Shown here piece after piece: positions 19,905 to 30,909 of a stretch of DNA of 64,000 bases; position 1 is the stretch's first letter; each line of letters starts with the position of its first letter. Location of the stretch: contig JAAYPR010000012.1 of assembly GCA_012519705.1 (NCBI GenBank), positions 1 to 64,000 on the forward strand, in the 5' to 3' direction. Below the pieces are notes generated by a model. That model had not been told where the DNA came from. It made no database searches and was given only the letters and a program-made list of their open reading frames with translations. This DNA is from Campylobacteraceae bacterium. Lineage in GTDB: Bacteria > Campylobacterota > Campylobacteria > Campylobacterales > Campylobacteraceae. Position numbers and translations under genes: made by a program.

Positions 19905-22346
19905 ATGGCATATGACGCTAAAAAAATAGAAAAAAAATGGCAAGAAATTTGGATAAAAAACGGTGAGTTTGAACCACTTGATGACTATACCTTGCCCAAA
20001 AAATATATTTTAAGTATGTTTCCATACCCAAGTGGAAGAATTCACATGGGGCACGTTAGAAACTACACTATAGGCGACGCTCTTGCAAGGTATTATAGAA
20101 AAGAAGGCTATAACGTTCTTCATCCGATAGGATTTGACAGTTTTGGTATGCCAGCTGAAAATGCCGCTATAAAACATAAAATTCATCCACGAACTTGGAC
20201 TTATGAAAACATAGACTATATGATAAAAGAGCTTGATGGCTTGGGACTGAGCTTTTCTAAAAAAAGAATGCTTGCAACATCAGACCCGCTTTATACAAAA
20301 TGGGAGCAAGAGTTTTTTATCAAAATGTATGAAAGCGGACTGATTTATAGAAAAAACGCCATTGTAAACTGGTGTGAAAACGACCAAACAGTTCTAGCAA
20401 ACGAGCAAGTTGAAGATGGAAAATGCTGGAGATGCGGGCATGAAGTAGTTCAAAAAAATATGCCTGGATATTATCTTAAAATCACAAAATATGCTGATGA
20501 GTTAGTAGAAGATTTAAAAACACTTGAGGGTAAATGGCCAGCTCAAGTTATAACTATGCAGGAAAACTGGATAGGAAGGAGCTACGGGCTAGAGTTTAGC
20601 TTTGAGTTTGATGATGAGAGTCTAGAGTTGCTTGACGGCATCTCAGGGTTTAAAGTTTTTACAACTAGAGCTGATACTATTTATGGTATGAGTTACGCAG
20701 CTGTTGCACCAGAACACAAAATAGTTGAAAAGCTTTTAGAGAAAAATTTGCTTGATGAAAAAACCACCAAAAAAGTAAAAGAAATTCTAGCCCAAAACCC
20801 AAGAGAGAGACAAGAGAGCGATAAAGATGGGGTGTTTTTAGGCGTCCATGTTATCCATCCTTTAACTGGTAAGAAAATTCCAGTTTGGATGGCAAACTTT
20901 GTTTTGGTTGATTATGGCGATGGTGCTGTTATGGCTGTCCCAGCTCACGATGAGAGAGACTTTGAGTTTGCGACTAAATTTAACCTGCCGATAGTTCAAA
21001 GCATAAATCCGGTTGATGCCGAGTATGATAGCTCATCTGCTTTTGTAGAAGATGGCATTTTAGTAAACTCTGATGAGTTTAGTGGACTAACAAGTAGTGA
21101 GGCAAGAGAGAAAATCTCAGCTAAATTTGAAACTCTTGGAAGTGGTAAAAAAGTAGTAAACTATAGACTAAGAGATTGGGGAGTAAGCCGTCAAAGATAC
21201 TGGGGAGCACCAATTCCGATGATTCATTGTGGGGATTGCGGTTTAGTAGCTGAGACAAACCTGCCTGTAATTCTGCCTGATGATATAGAGATAACAGGAG
21301 AGGGAAACCCGCTTGATAAACATCCAAGCTGGAAAAACTGCATTTGTCCAAAGTGTGGTAAAGAAGCTAGAAGAGAGACTGACACTCTTGATACATTTTT
21401 CCAAAGTTCGTGGTATTTTGCTCGTTTTGCAAGCGATGAAAAAACTTGGGAAGAGTGTGCTTTTGATAAAAAAAGCGTTGATTACTGGATGAGTGTGGAT
21501 CAATACATCGGTGGAATCGAACACGCTATTTTACACCTTCTTTATGCAAGATTTTTCCAAAAAGCTTTGAGAGATTTGGGCTATTTAAGAGATAGTGAGC
21601 CATTTTCTCATCTTTTAACGCAAGGTATGGTGCTAAAAGATGGTTCAAAGATGAGTAAAAGCAAGGGAAATACAGTTGACCCTGACGAGTTAGTTACCAA
21701 ATACGGAGCCGATACGGCAAGACTGTTTATTTTGTTCGCTGCACCACCACAAAAAGAGCTAGAATGGAACGATAGTGCGGTTGAGGGAGCTTATAAGTTT
21801 ATAAACAGGCTTGTTGATAGAAGCGAGAATGTTATAAAAACTAAAAACCTATCTGAGATAGACCACGCAGGTTTAACTAAAGAAGAGAAATATGCAAGGC
21901 TAAAAGTTTACGAAGCAGCAGAAAAAGCAAAAGATGTTTACCTTGATACCTTTGCTTTTAACACCCTAATAGCAGCGTGTATGGAAGCTTTAAATGCTCT
22001 AAATGCTCAGGAAAACAAGGAAGTTTTAACGGAAGGGTTTTGGGTTATCTTAAACCTACTTGAGCCAATTATCCCGCACATTACAAACGAGCTAAGTAGC
22101 GAGCTTTTCGGTAGAGAAAATTTCAAAAAAATCAAGATAAAAGATGAGGTTTTTGTAAAAGATAGCCTAAACTTAGCTGTAACTGTAAATGGTAAAAAAA
22201 GAGCTGAGATAGAAGTGGCAGCTGATGCTAGCAAAGATGAAATTCTTAGCATCGCAAAAGAAAATGTTGAAAAATGGCTTGAGGGTAAGACTATAGTTAA
22301 AGAAATTTATGTAAAAGATAAGTTAGTAAATTTGGTAGTGAAATGA
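19905..22346 (+). CDS. leuS: Leucyl-tRNA synthetase
   Basis: [16 protein letters not shown] (HIGH) and [16 protein letters not shown] (KMSKS). Confidence 0.98.
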   Translation: MAYDAKKIEKKWQEIWIKNGEFEPLDDYTLPKKYILSMFPYPSGRIHMGHVRNYTIGDALARYYRKEGYNVLHPIGFDSFGMPAENAAIKHKIHPRTWTYENIDYMIKELDGLGLSFSKKRMLATSDPLYTKWEQEFFIKMYESGLIYRKNAIVNWCENDQTVLANEQVEDGKCWRCGHEVVQKNMPGYYLKITKYADELVEDLKTLEGKWPAQVITMQENWIGRSYGLEFSFEFDDESLELLDGISGFKVFTTRADTIYGMSYAAVAPEHKIVEKLLEKNLLDEKTTKKVKEILAQNPRERQESDKDGVFLGVHVIHPLTGKKIPVWMANFVLVDYGDGAVMAVPAHDERDFEFATKFNLPIVQSINPVDAEYDSSSAFVEDGILVNSDEFSGLTSSEAREKISAKFETLGSGKKVVNYRLRDWGVSRQRYWGAPIPMIHCGDCGLVAETNLPVILPDDIEITGEGNPLDKHPSWKNCICPKCGKEARRETDTLDTFFQSSWYFARFASDEKTWEECAFDKKSVDYWMSVDQYIGGIEHAILHLLYARFFQKALRDLGYLRDSEPFSHLLTQGMVLKDGSKMSKSKGNTVDPDELVTKYGADTARLFILFAAPPQKELEWNDSAVEGAYKFINRLVDRSENVIKTKNLSEIDHAGLTKEEKYARLKVYEAAEKAKDVYLDTFAFNTLIAACMEALNALNAQENKEVLTEGFWVILNLLEPIIPHITNELSSELFGRENFKKIKIKDEVFVKDSLNLAVTVNGKKRAEIEVAADASKDEILSIAKENVEKWLEGKTIVKEIYVKDKLVNLVVK

Positions 22347-22897
22347 GAAGATTAATTTATACTTTTTTAGCGTTTTTTCTGCTGTTTTTTATGGCAGGCT
22401 GTGGATACCAGCCTATTGCTAGAGTGACAGAAGATGCTTTGGCGCAAACTGTTTATGTTGATGTTGTTATGAGTAAAACTGACCCACAAAACACTGTCGC
22501 TATAAAAGATGCTGTTAGAGAGGGTGTGGTTTATAGACTTCATAAAAGACTAGCCCCAAAAGAGACGGCTGGGAGTTATATCATAGTTTCTATTAAATCA
22601 CTTAGATTTACCGCTCTAACTTATGATCAATATGGCTATGTTACAAGCTATAGGGCAAATTTGAGTCTAAATTTTAGAACAAAACTAAAAGATGGTAGAG
22701 TTCTTAATTTAAGCGGAAGTGGTGACCATGATTTTAGAGTAACAAAATTAGTTAAAAAGGTTAGAGATACAAGTTCTGTTATAAGTGATAAAGATAGGTA
22801 TGATGCTATACAAAATGCATCAACTCAGGCATTTGATGAGTTTGTGGCAGCACTTGCGATTGAAAGCCTAAAGGGCAAAAAAGAGCCAAAAAAGTAG
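22343..22897 (+). CDS. LptE-like LPS assembly lipoprotein
   Basis: Lipobox MAGCGYQP, LptE-type size and position; overlaps leuS stop. Confidence 0.75.
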   Translation: MRRLIYTFLAFFLLFFMAGCGYQPIARVTEDALAQTVYVDVVMSKTDPQNTVAIKDAVREGVVYRLHKRLAPKETAGSYIIVSIKSLRFTALTYDQYGYVTSYRANLSLNFRTKLKDGRVLNLSGSGDHDFRVTKLVKKVRDTSSVISDKDRYDAIQNASTQAFDEFVAALAIESLKGKKEPKK

Positions 22898-22900
22898 AGT

Positions 22901-24055
22901 ATGAGCTTACAAGAGTATTTAGAGAATAAACCCCTTTTTTATCAGAAAATTGACTATGAAAGAATGCCAAGAGCCTATGAGAGCTTAAAAACCTACATCA
23001 AACTTAAGCCAGTTGTTCATATAGTCGGTACAAACGGCAAAGGCTCAACTGGCAGGTTTCTAACTCAAATTTGTGAGAGTTTAGGTTGCAGCGTAGGGCA
23101 TTATACAAGTCCTCATATATTTAAATTTAACGAGCGGTTTTATAAAAATGGAAACATTGTAAGCGATGATGAGTTAGAGTTAGCTCATCAAAAATTACAA
23201 AGCCTGCTTAGCGATGAGTTTAAAAACACTCTTTCATATTTTGAATATGCTACATTTTTAGCGGCGTTTTTGTTTGAGGAGTGTGATTATGTAGTGTTTG
23301 AGTCTGGAATGGGAGCAGAGTTTGACGCTACAAACCATTTCTCAAAAGCACTCTCTTTGTTTACGCCTATTGGACTTGATCACATCGGCAGTCTTGGAGT
23401 AAATTTAGAAGAGATAAGTAGAACAAAGCTTATAAGTATGGATAAGTTTGCTATTTTAAATAGTAGTATGAATGAAATTTCCATCAAAATAGCAAAAGAG
23501 ATAGCTTCTAAAAAAGGAACTAATTTAAAGCTTGCTAGCGAAGTTTTAGACGATAGTGACGAGCTTCAAATTTTAGAATATGCTAAGAAATTTAATTTAC
23601 CTAAATTTCAAATTTCAAATTTAAGTCTTGCTTTTGCAGGGGCTAAAACTCTAAGTTTAAAACCAAATTTGGCAAATTTAAAACCACTAAATTTAAAAGG
23701 CAGACTTGAGAGAGTTAAACCAAATTTAGTCGTTGATGTAGGGCACAACGAACTAGCCGCACAAAATATCGCAAATGAACTAAGTGGACAAAAGTTCAGT
23801 TTAGTTTATAACTCATTTTTAGATAAAGATTATAAAAAAGTAATTGAGGTTTTAAAGCCACTTTTGAATGAAGTTCAAATTTATGAGTATGAGAGCGAGT
23901 TTAGAGAGCTAGCAACTAATGAGATTAAAAAAGTTTGCGAGAGCCTAAACATAAAATGCTCTAAATTTAAAAGCCTTGAAGAGAGCAGAAATTACCTAGT
24001 TTTTGGCTCATTTATGCTAGTAGAAGAGTTTTTAAAAAATGAAAACTTATGTTAG
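22901..24055 (+). CDS. folC: Bifunctional folylpolyglutamate/dihydrofolate synthase
   Basis: HIVGTNGKGSTGRFLTQI; LEEISRTKLISMDK; GHYTSPHIFKFNERF. Confidence 0.94.
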   Translation: MSLQEYLENKPLFYQKIDYERMPRAYESLKTYIKLKPVVHIVGTNGKGSTGRFLTQICESLGCSVGHYTSPHIFKFNERFYKNGNIVSDDELELAHQKLQSLLSDEFKNTLSYFEYATFLAAFLFEECDYVVFESGMGAEFDATNHFSKALSLFTPIGLDHIGSLGVNLEEISRTKLISMDKFAILNSSMNEISIKIAKEIASKKGTNLKLASEVLDDSDELQILEYAKKFNLPKFQISNLSLAFAGAKTLSLKPNLANLKPLNLKGRLERVKPNLVVDVGHNELAAQNIANELSGQKFSLVYNSFLDKDYKKVIEVLKPLLNEVQIYEYESEFRELATNEIKKVCESLNIKCSKFKSLEESRNYLVFGSFMLVEEFLKNENLC

Positions 24056-24878
24056 CATTACTGGAAAAGGTGGAAATAAAAAGTATGAGTTTTCATCAAA
24101 TTTTGAGAGAAATTTAAAACTCATACTTGCAACTATAGTTTTTCTTTTTTTACTTTTGATAGTTGCTTTAATTTATCTATCTACTCAAAACAAAAATCTA
24201 ACCCAAAAGCTGGTTCAAGCACGGTATGATAATAGAGAATTAGTAGCACTAGTTTCAAATTTAAAGCAAAACCAAGCCCCTAAAACAAGTGATACAGATG
24301 AGCAAATGAGTAGTCTAGAACTTATCTTATCACTAGAAAAAAACACCTTAATAGAACAACCCAAGGTAGTTTATCTGCCTCTTAGTAAAAACATAGAAAA
24401 AGTTTTTAATTTAAGCATACCAAACGGTATTCCTATTGAGTTTAAAGGCATAACTTCTAAGTTTGGTGAGAGAATTCACCCAATTAGTGGAAATCTTAGG
24501 TTTCATCATGGCATTGATTTAAGAGCGGTAGAGGGAACGCCAACTTACGCCCCAGCTGATGGATTTGTGAAATACTCAGCTATGTCAAATACAGGGTATG
24601 GATATTTGGTTATCATCTCTCACAACTGGGGCTTTGAGACGCGTTTTGCTCATATGCTAAACAAAGACGTTGTAAGAGTTGGGCAGAGAGTTAAAAAGGG
24701 TGATTTGATAGGCTATACGGGAAATACGGGCTATAGCACAGGGCCTCATCTTCACTATGAAGTTAGGTTTTTAGACCACACTTTAGATCCACTAAATTTT
24801 ATGAGTTTTGAAAATATTTTTCATGATGAGAGAAAAGTGCCTTGGAGAGCGATTACGGAGGCGATGTCGGAGTATTAA
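24039..24878 (+). CDS. M23 family metallopeptidase, membrane-anchored
   Basis: FGERIHPISGNLRFHHGIDLRA...TGYSTGPHLHYEVRF. Confidence 0.93.
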   Translation: MKTYVSITGKGGNKKYEFSSNFERNLKLILATIVFLFLLLIVALIYLSTQNKNLTQKLVQARYDNRELVALVSNLKQNQAPKTSDTDEQMSSLELILSLEKNTLIEQPKVVYLPLSKNIEKVFNLSIPNGIPIEFKGITSKFGERIHPISGNLRFHHGIDLRAVEGTPTYAPADGFVKYSAMSNTGYGYLVIISHNWGFETRFAHMLNKDVVRVGQRVKKGDLIGYTGNTGYSTGPHLHYEVRFLDHTLDPLNFMSFENIFHDERKVPWRAITEAMSEY

Positions 24879-27802
24879 TGCAAGCAAGAGTTTATGAGTA
24901 TTACAAAGAAAATTTCAAAGATATTTTGATATGCGAGGACAACAAAGAGGCATTTTACGCTTCAGAAGTGCTTAAATTTATGGGTTTTGAGGTTTTTACC
25001 CTGCCTGACTTTAGGGCGGTAAAAGGAGATGACTTAAGGTCGTTTTACCTAGAACTCATTGATATAAGTAAAGAACTTAGTAAATTTCATAAATCAAACT
25101 CAAAAAACAAAGTCATCGTAACGCCTTATAAAACCATCCTAAACCGCCTTCCAGCCAAAAAACACCTTCAAACTAAGACCGTAAATTTCGGCGATGAGAT
25201 TAACCAAAACACTCTAAAAGATGAGCTTTTACGCTTTGGTTACGAGATAGTTGATATCGTAGAGATGAACGGGGAGGCTAGTTTTAGGGGTGAAATCATA
25301 GATATTTATCCCATAGATGCCAAAAATCCTTTTAGAATCCTTCTAGATATTGACACGGTTGAGAGTATTAGAGAGTTTGACATAGAGACCCAGTTAAGTG
25401 ATAAAACCGAGCTTGAGAGCTTAGAGATAACGCCATTTATCGCCTCTTTAAACGAAAACGAGTTTGATAAAATGCAGGATAACATTAAAGAGTTTGAAAG
25501 CAACGCTTTAATAAGCGATATGAACTCACTTGGGTTTTGGGCGATAGATGACTTTATAAACTACCGTGATGAGTATAGTCATATAAGCGTTAAAGAGTTT
25601 GATGAGCGTAGTTTTGAGCTCTTGCCTGAGCCAAAAGAGTATAAAACTTTAGAAGTTACATTTACAAAAGAGCTTTTAACTTTCCATAGTGAGAAAAAGA
25701 TAGAAATTTTGGCTAGAAATGAGAGCATTTTTAACTCATATGATTTGTTTAGTTTAAGTCTTGAAAACAAAAACATCAAACTCACCGAAAGCCCATATAT
25801 CATAAATTTGATAAGCAAAGACACTCTCATCATCTCACTTAACAAACCTATCCCTAAAAAACGAGTTAGAAAAGCAAGTCTAGTTATAGATGAGCTTCAA
25901 GTGGGCGACTTTGTAGTTCATGAAAGCTATGGGATAGGGAAGTTTATAGGGCTTGAACAAGTTAGGGTTATGGGAGCTACAAGGGAGTTTATGGCTATTA
26001 TGTATCAAGGCGAGGACAAACTTTTGCTTCCTGTTGAAAACCTAAATATGATAGATAGATATATCGCAAGTGGCGGAGTTGCCGTGCTTGATAAGCTTGG
26101 CAAGGGAAGTTTTGCCAAAATCAAAGAAAAAGTTAGAGCCAAACTTTTTGCCATAGCGTCTAAAATCATCGAAATAGCCGCCCAGAGGGAGCTAGTTAAG
26201 GGTAAAGTTATAAGTGACAATGTCTCTGAATATCCTAAATTTTTAAGCAAAGCTGGGTTTGACTATACAAGAGACCAAACAACTTCTGTTAGAGAAATTT
26301 TAAGCGACTTAAAAAGTGGCAAGGTTATGGATAGGCTTTTAAGTGGGGATGTTGGGTTTGGAAAAACTGAAGTTGCTATGAATGCTATCTTTTTAGCTGT
26401 TAAAAACGGCTATCAAGCCCTGTTTTTTGTGCCGACAACCTTGCTTAGCTCACAGCATTATAAAAGCTTAAGAGAGAGATTTAGCGAGTTTGACATCCCT
26501 GTTTATCGTTGCGATAGATTTACCACGACAGCTTCTAAAAACGCTCTAAAAAAAGAACTTGCAAATGGCACGCCTTTAGTTTGCATAGGAACTCATGCAC
26601 TTTTAAGCTTAACTGCTTCAAATGTAGCTTTAATCGTCATAGATGAAGAGCATAAATTTGGAGTTAAACAAAAAGAAAAACTAAAAGAAATTTCTAAAAA
26701 CGCTCACGTTTTAAGCATGAGTGCAACGCCGATACCAAGAAGTCTAAACATGGCACTAAGTTCCATCAAAGGTTACAGCACTCTAACAGAGCCACCACTT
26801 GATAGAGTCGGGGTTAGGACAGTCGTAAAAGAGTGGGACGAAGTAGTTATAAAAGAGGCTATTTTAAGAGAGTTAAGACGAGGCGGACAGGTTTTTTACG
26901 TCCACAACCACATAGCAACTATGGAAGGCGTTAAAAAACGTCTTCTTGAGATAGTGCCAAGTTTAAAAATCCTCACTCTTCACTCACAGATAGAGCAAAA
27001 AACCACAGAAGAAGAGATTGAAAAGTTTATAAACGGTGAGTATAACCTGATGCTTTGCACAAGTATAGTTGAGAGCGGGATTCATATGCCAAATGCAAAT
27101 ACCATGCTAGTTGATAGTGCGAATAAATTTGGCATAGCAGACCTTCATCAGCTAAGAGGTAGAGTTGGTAGAAGTAACAAACAGGGGTACTGTTACTTTC
27201 TCATAGAGGATAAAAACGCACTAAACGAGGACGCTATAAAAAGGCTAGTTGCCTTAGAGAGCAACTCATTTTTAGGTTCTGGCTCAGTTCTAGCATATCA
27301 CGACTTAGAGATAAGAGGCGGTGGAAACTTGGTAGGAGAGGCTCAAAGTGGGCATATAGAGGCGATTGGTTACTCACTATACTTAAGAATGCTTGAAGAT
27401 GAGATAAATGCTCTTTTAAATAAAAAGTCCAAAGCCCTAAGTAGCGTGGATATGAAGCTAAATATTACAGCGTTTTTAAATAGTGAGTATATCAAAGAAG
27501 ACCGCCTAAGGCTGGAGCTTTACAGACGGCTTAGCAAGGCAGATGAGATAAGTGAAATATATGAGATAAGCTCTGAGATAGAAGATCGTTTTGGCAAGAT
27601 GGATAGATATACTAAGCAGTTTTTAGATCTCATCATTATCAAAGTTTTAGCTCTAAAACACGGGTTTAAGGCGGTTTCAAACTATGAGATGAATATAACT
27701 CTAACAAAAGATGATGATGCAAAAGTGAGTTTAAAAGCTAGAAGTAAAGATGATGATGATATTTTAGATACGATACTTAGCTATTTAAGAGCTTTAAAAT
27801 AG
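24842..27802 (+). CDS. mfd: Transcription-repair coupling factor Mfd
   Basis: LLSGDVGFGKTEVAMNAIF, VIDEEHKFGVKQKEKLK, SMSATPIPRSLNMALSSIKGYSTLTEPPLDR. The likely true start is ATG at 24878 (MQARVYEYYK), overlapping the upstream stop. Confidence 0.96.
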   Translation: MESDYGGDVGVLMQARVYEYYKENFKDILICEDNKEAFYASEVLKFMGFEVFTLPDFRAVKGDDLRSFYLELIDISKELSKFHKSNSKNKVIVTPYKTILNRLPAKKHLQTKTVNFGDEINQNTLKDELLRFGYEIVDIVEMNGEASFRGEIIDIYPIDAKNPFRILLDIDTVESIREFDIETQLSDKTELESLEITPFIASLNENEFDKMQDNIKEFESNALISDMNSLGFWAIDDFINYRDEYSHISVKEFDERSFELLPEPKEYKTLEVTFTKELLTFHSEKKIEILARNESIFNSYDLFSLSLENKNIKLTESPYIINLISKDTLIISLNKPIPKKRVRKASLVIDELQVGDFVVHESYGIGKFIGLEQVRVMGATREFMAIMYQGEDKLLLPVENLNMIDRYIASGGVAVLDKLGKGSFAKIKEKVRAKLFAIASKIIEIAAQRELVKGKVISDNVSEYPKFLSKAGFDYTRDQTTSVREILSDLKSGKVMDRLLSGDVGFGKTEVAMNAIFLAVKNGYQALFFVPTTLLSSQHYKSLRERFSEFDIPVYRCDRFTTTASKNALKKELANGTPLVCIGTHALLSLTASNVALIVIDEEHKFGVKQKEKLKEISKNAHVLSMSATPIPRSLNMALSSIKGYSTLTEPPLDRVGVRTVVKEWDEVVIKEAILRELRRGGQVFYVHNHIATMEGVKKRLLEIVPSLKILTLHSQIEQKTTEEEIEKFINGEYNLMLCTSIVESGIHMPNANTMLVDSANKFGIADLHQLRGRVGRSNKQGYCYFLIEDKNALNEDAIKRLVALESNSFLGSGSVLAYHDLEIRGGGNLVGEAQSGHIEAIGYSLYLRMLEDEINALLNKKSKALSSVDMKLNITAFLNSEYIKEDRLRLELYRRLSKADEISEIYEISSEIEDRFGKMDRYTKQFLDLIIIKVLALKHGFKAVSNYEMNITLTKDDDAKVSLKARSKDDDDILDTILSYLRALK

Positions 27803-27811
27803 GGGGAAATT

Positions 27812-28567
27812 ATGCAAGAAAATTATAAAATTGAGTGGCAAAGCACAAAAGCAGCGATTTTTAGACCAAATTTAAACAGACTTAGAGCTGTAAAAGAGAT
27901 AGATTTTGTAGACATCGACAGTTTAGTTGGGCTTACTACGCAAAAAACAGAGCTACTAGCAAACACTAAGCAGTTTTTGGATGGCTTTTTAGCAAACCAC
28001 GCACTTCTTTGGGGTGAGATGGGAAGTGGGAAAAGCAGTCTTTGTAAAGCTGTTTTTACTAAGTTTTTTGATGAGGGGCTAAAAGTCATCGAGATAGCTA
28101 AAGATAATCTTTCACACCTGCCTGACATCATAGATGAGATAAGAGAGTTAAAAGAGTATAAATTTATAATCTACATTGATGATTTAAGCTTTAGCAGGGG
28201 CGATGATGGGTATAAATATCTTAAGCCTTTGATGGAGGGAAGTATAGAAAAACCGCCTGTAAATGCCCTTATTTACGCAACTTCAAATTTAAGGCATCTA
28301 GTAAGCGAAGAGATGGATGACAACTTTTTACACAAAAAAGATAGCGTGAGTGAAAGACTCTCACTAAGTGATAGATTTGGCTTAACTCTTAGCTTTTATA
28401 GTAGTTCGCAAAAAGAGTATCTTGACATCGTAGATAGCTATTTTAGGGATTTTAAAGGAGATAGAGAGCTGCTTCACCTTGAGGCTGTGAGGTTTGCTAT
28501 GGGTAGGGCAAGTAGAAGTGGTAGGGTTGCTAGACAGTTTTATCATAAATTTAGGGATAAATTTTGA
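27812..28567 (+). CDS. DUF815-family ATP-binding protein
   Basis: LLWGEMGSGKSSLCKAVF Walker A, FIIYIDDLSFSRGDDGYKYLKPLMEGS, LIYATSNLRHLV. Confidence 0.85.
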   Translation: MQENYKIEWQSTKAAIFRPNLNRLRAVKEIDFVDIDSLVGLTTQKTELLANTKQFLDGFLANHALLWGEMGSGKSSLCKAVFTKFFDEGLKVIEIAKDNLSHLPDIIDEIRELKEYKFIIYIDDLSFSRGDDGYKYLKPLMEGSIEKPPVNALIYATSNLRHLVSEEMDDNFLHKKDSVSERLSLSDRFGLTLSFYSSSQKEYLDIVDSYFRDFKGDRELLHLEAVRFAMGRASRSGRVARQFYHKFRDKF

Positions 28568-29190
28568 ACTCAACCGAACTTTTTAACGCTCTTTATAGTG
28601 GAGTGAAATTTACTAAGGTAGAGTTATCGGAGTTTGAAAAGCTGGTTTTAGTTATCCTGATAAAACAGTCAAGTTTTAAAAACTCTTATGAGTCTTTGTT
28701 AAATTTAAAAGCGTATTTAAGCTTAGAAAGCCTTGCAAATTTAGAGTCTGAAGTTTTAGCAAATTTCATAAAGCCAAGTGGAAATGCAAAGAAAAAGTCC
28801 GTTACTCTTTTGAATTTATGCAAAAATATTCTTGATGAGTTTGGTGACTTTGAATTTTTTAAAAGTAGTGCTAGTAAAGAGTGGCTACTTCAAAACAAAG
28901 GCGTTAGCATAGTAAGCGTTGATGAGATTATGAGCTTTGTTTGTGGTGCTGAGGAGATGGCAGTAAGTACGCAGGCTCTTAAAATAACAAAGTTTTTAAA
29001 CTACGAGTTTGAGAGCTATTTTGAAGCAAAAGAGTGGTTTGAAAACATTGAGCTTGACAAACTAGAGTATGAGTTTAAGAGTCTAAATGAGTTTTTCTGC
29101 CTCTATCAAGCCCTTATCTATGAGTTTTCAAATTTGCATATAAAAGGCTCAAATTTAAGCCAAAAAGGAAAAGAGATTTTAAGTTTTTAA
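28564..29190 (+). CDS. Hypothetical protein, coupled to DUF815 gene
   Basis: 208 aa ORF with TTG start overlapping upstream stop. Confidence 0.6.
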   Translation: MNSTELFNALYSGVKFTKVELSEFEKLVLVILIKQSSFKNSYESLLNLKAYLSLESLANLESEVLANFIKPSGNAKKKSVTLLNLCKNILDEFGDFEFFKSSASKEWLLQNKGVSIVSVDEIMSFVCGAEEMAVSTQALKITKFLNYEFESYFEAKEWFENIELDKLEYEFKSLNEFFCLYQALIYEFSNLHIKGSNLSQKGKEILSF

Positions 29191-30644
29191 ACTTCTTTTA
29201 TACTATCTTTTAATATAGTCCTAAAACCATCTAAATTTGCTTTTTTGCTTACCAAAATAGTTACTTTTTTATCGCTACTATTTATAAAGTCCTCTAGTGC
29301 GTAAATTCCAGAGATATCTATAAAGCTTAAATTTGAACAGTCTATAGTAAAGTCTGTATTTATGCTATTTAGTTTTTCTATAAATTCAGAGCTTGTTCCA
29401 AAATATACAACACCTTTAATTGCTGCGATTTTCTCATCATCTAAAAAAGAAATTTCAAATCTCTCTTTTGGGGCAGTCATTTTATACAGTATAAACGCAA
29501 GCACAATACCCACGCCAACCGCAAAGATGAGATTTACAAAAACAGTTAGTAAAAGCACTGTAAAATCAACAAATAAATCCTCTTTTGACACTGATGAGGT
29601 TTGCTTTAAAAGCCTGTAGTCAAGTATATCAATACCAACTTTTATAAGGATTCCAGCTAACACTGATAGTGGCACATAGCTTACAACTGGTGCAAGAACT
29701 AAAACAACAAGAAGCAAAAACACCGAGTGAGTTGCACCAGAGAGCCTTCCTCTGCCTCCAGCTTTTATATTTGCAACAGTTCTCATAGTAGCCCCAGCAC
29801 CAGGAATCCCACCTACAAATCCAACTAAAGCATTTCCTATGCCTTGACCTATGAGTTCTTGGTTGGAGTTATGTTTTGTATTTGTTATAGAGTCTGCTAC
29901 TAATGATGTAAGAAGCGAGTCTATAGAGCCTAGAATTGCAAGCATTAAAGCATACATTATGATAGAGACTATTTTAGTTAAATCGGGGCTTGGAACTATA
30001 AACTCTGGAAATCCCGTTGGGATATCGCCAATCAGCGGTATATCAAGACTAAAAACTGCACAAACAGGTGTTAAAATTATTAATGCAATTAGTGCTGGAG
30101 GAATGATATTAGCTAATTTTTTAGGTGTTAAGTAGAGTATAGTCAAGGTTAGAAGTGCGATGATAAGTGCTGTAGGATTTATGTTTGACAGAGCAGTAGG
30201 TAGAGATTTTATAGCTACAATAGTACTTCCAACACCCTCTACTCCAAGCATAGGATTTAGCTGTAAGATGATAATAATAAAACCAACTCCAGTCATAAAC
30301 CCAGAAACAACAGAGTAGGGTATAAATTTAACAAGCTTACCAAGCTTTAAGATACCAAAAGAGATTTGGAACAGTCCAGCTAAGACGAAAATGGACATAA
30401 TAGTTCCAATGTCCCCTGTAAAATGAAACACCGTAGCAGCACAAACTACAGACATAGGTCCAGTTGGTCCTGAGACTTGCATCTTTGTCCCGCCAAAAGC
30501 AGCCGCGAAGAATCCAAGAACTATCGCACCCCAAAGTCCAGCACTAGCACCAAGTCCACTTGCTATACCAAAAGCAAGAGCAAGGGGAAGTGCAACTACA
30601 CCAGCTATAATGCCACCTGTAATATCGTTTTTAATACTTTCCAT
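29187..30644 (-). CDS. SulP family anion transporter with STAS domain
   Basis: GIIAGVVALPLALAFGIASGLGASAGLWGAI; C-terminal STAS FTIDCSNLSFIDISGIYALEDF. Confidence 0.93.
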   Translation of the reverse strand: MESIKNDITGGIIAGVVALPLALAFGIASGLGASAGLWGAIVLGFFAAAFGGTKMQVSGPTGPMSVVCAATVFHFTGDIGTIMSIFVLAGLFQISFGILKLGKLVKFIPYSVVSGFMTGVGFIIIILQLNPMLGVEGVGSTIVAIKSLPTALSNINPTALIIALLTLTILYLTPKKLANIIPPALIALIILTPVCAVFSLDIPLIGDIPTGFPEFIVPSPDLTKIVSIIMYALMLAILGSIDSLLTSLVADSITNTKHNSNQELIGQGIGNALVGFVGGIPGAGATMRTVANIKAGGRGRLSGATHSVFLLLVVLVLAPVVSYVPLSVLAGILIKVGIDILDYRLLKQTSSVSKEDLFVDFTVLLLTVFVNLIFAVGVGIVLAFILYKMTAPKERFEISFLDDEKIAAIKGVVYFGTSSEFIEKLNSINTDFTIDCSNLSFIDISGIYALEDFINSSDKKVTILVSKKANLDGFRTILKDSIKEV

Positions 30645-30909
30645 GAATTTCCTTTTTGTTTTTCGTATTTTAAGCTTTAGTTGATTAAAATTTCTTTAAA
30701 TCTTATATAAAAATTAAATTAATTTAAAATATATATTATAGAAAATTAAGGTTTTTATTAGTTTGTAATGATAAGCGAATAGTGTTATTTTAAAGTGATT
30801 TATTGTTAGTGGGGGAAATTTTGCTTACTACTGTTGCTTTAAGAATTTATGAAGTAGATTTGTAGTAGTTCAATTGCTAAATTTTGAAAATGATGCCAAT
30901 GTAAAAATT

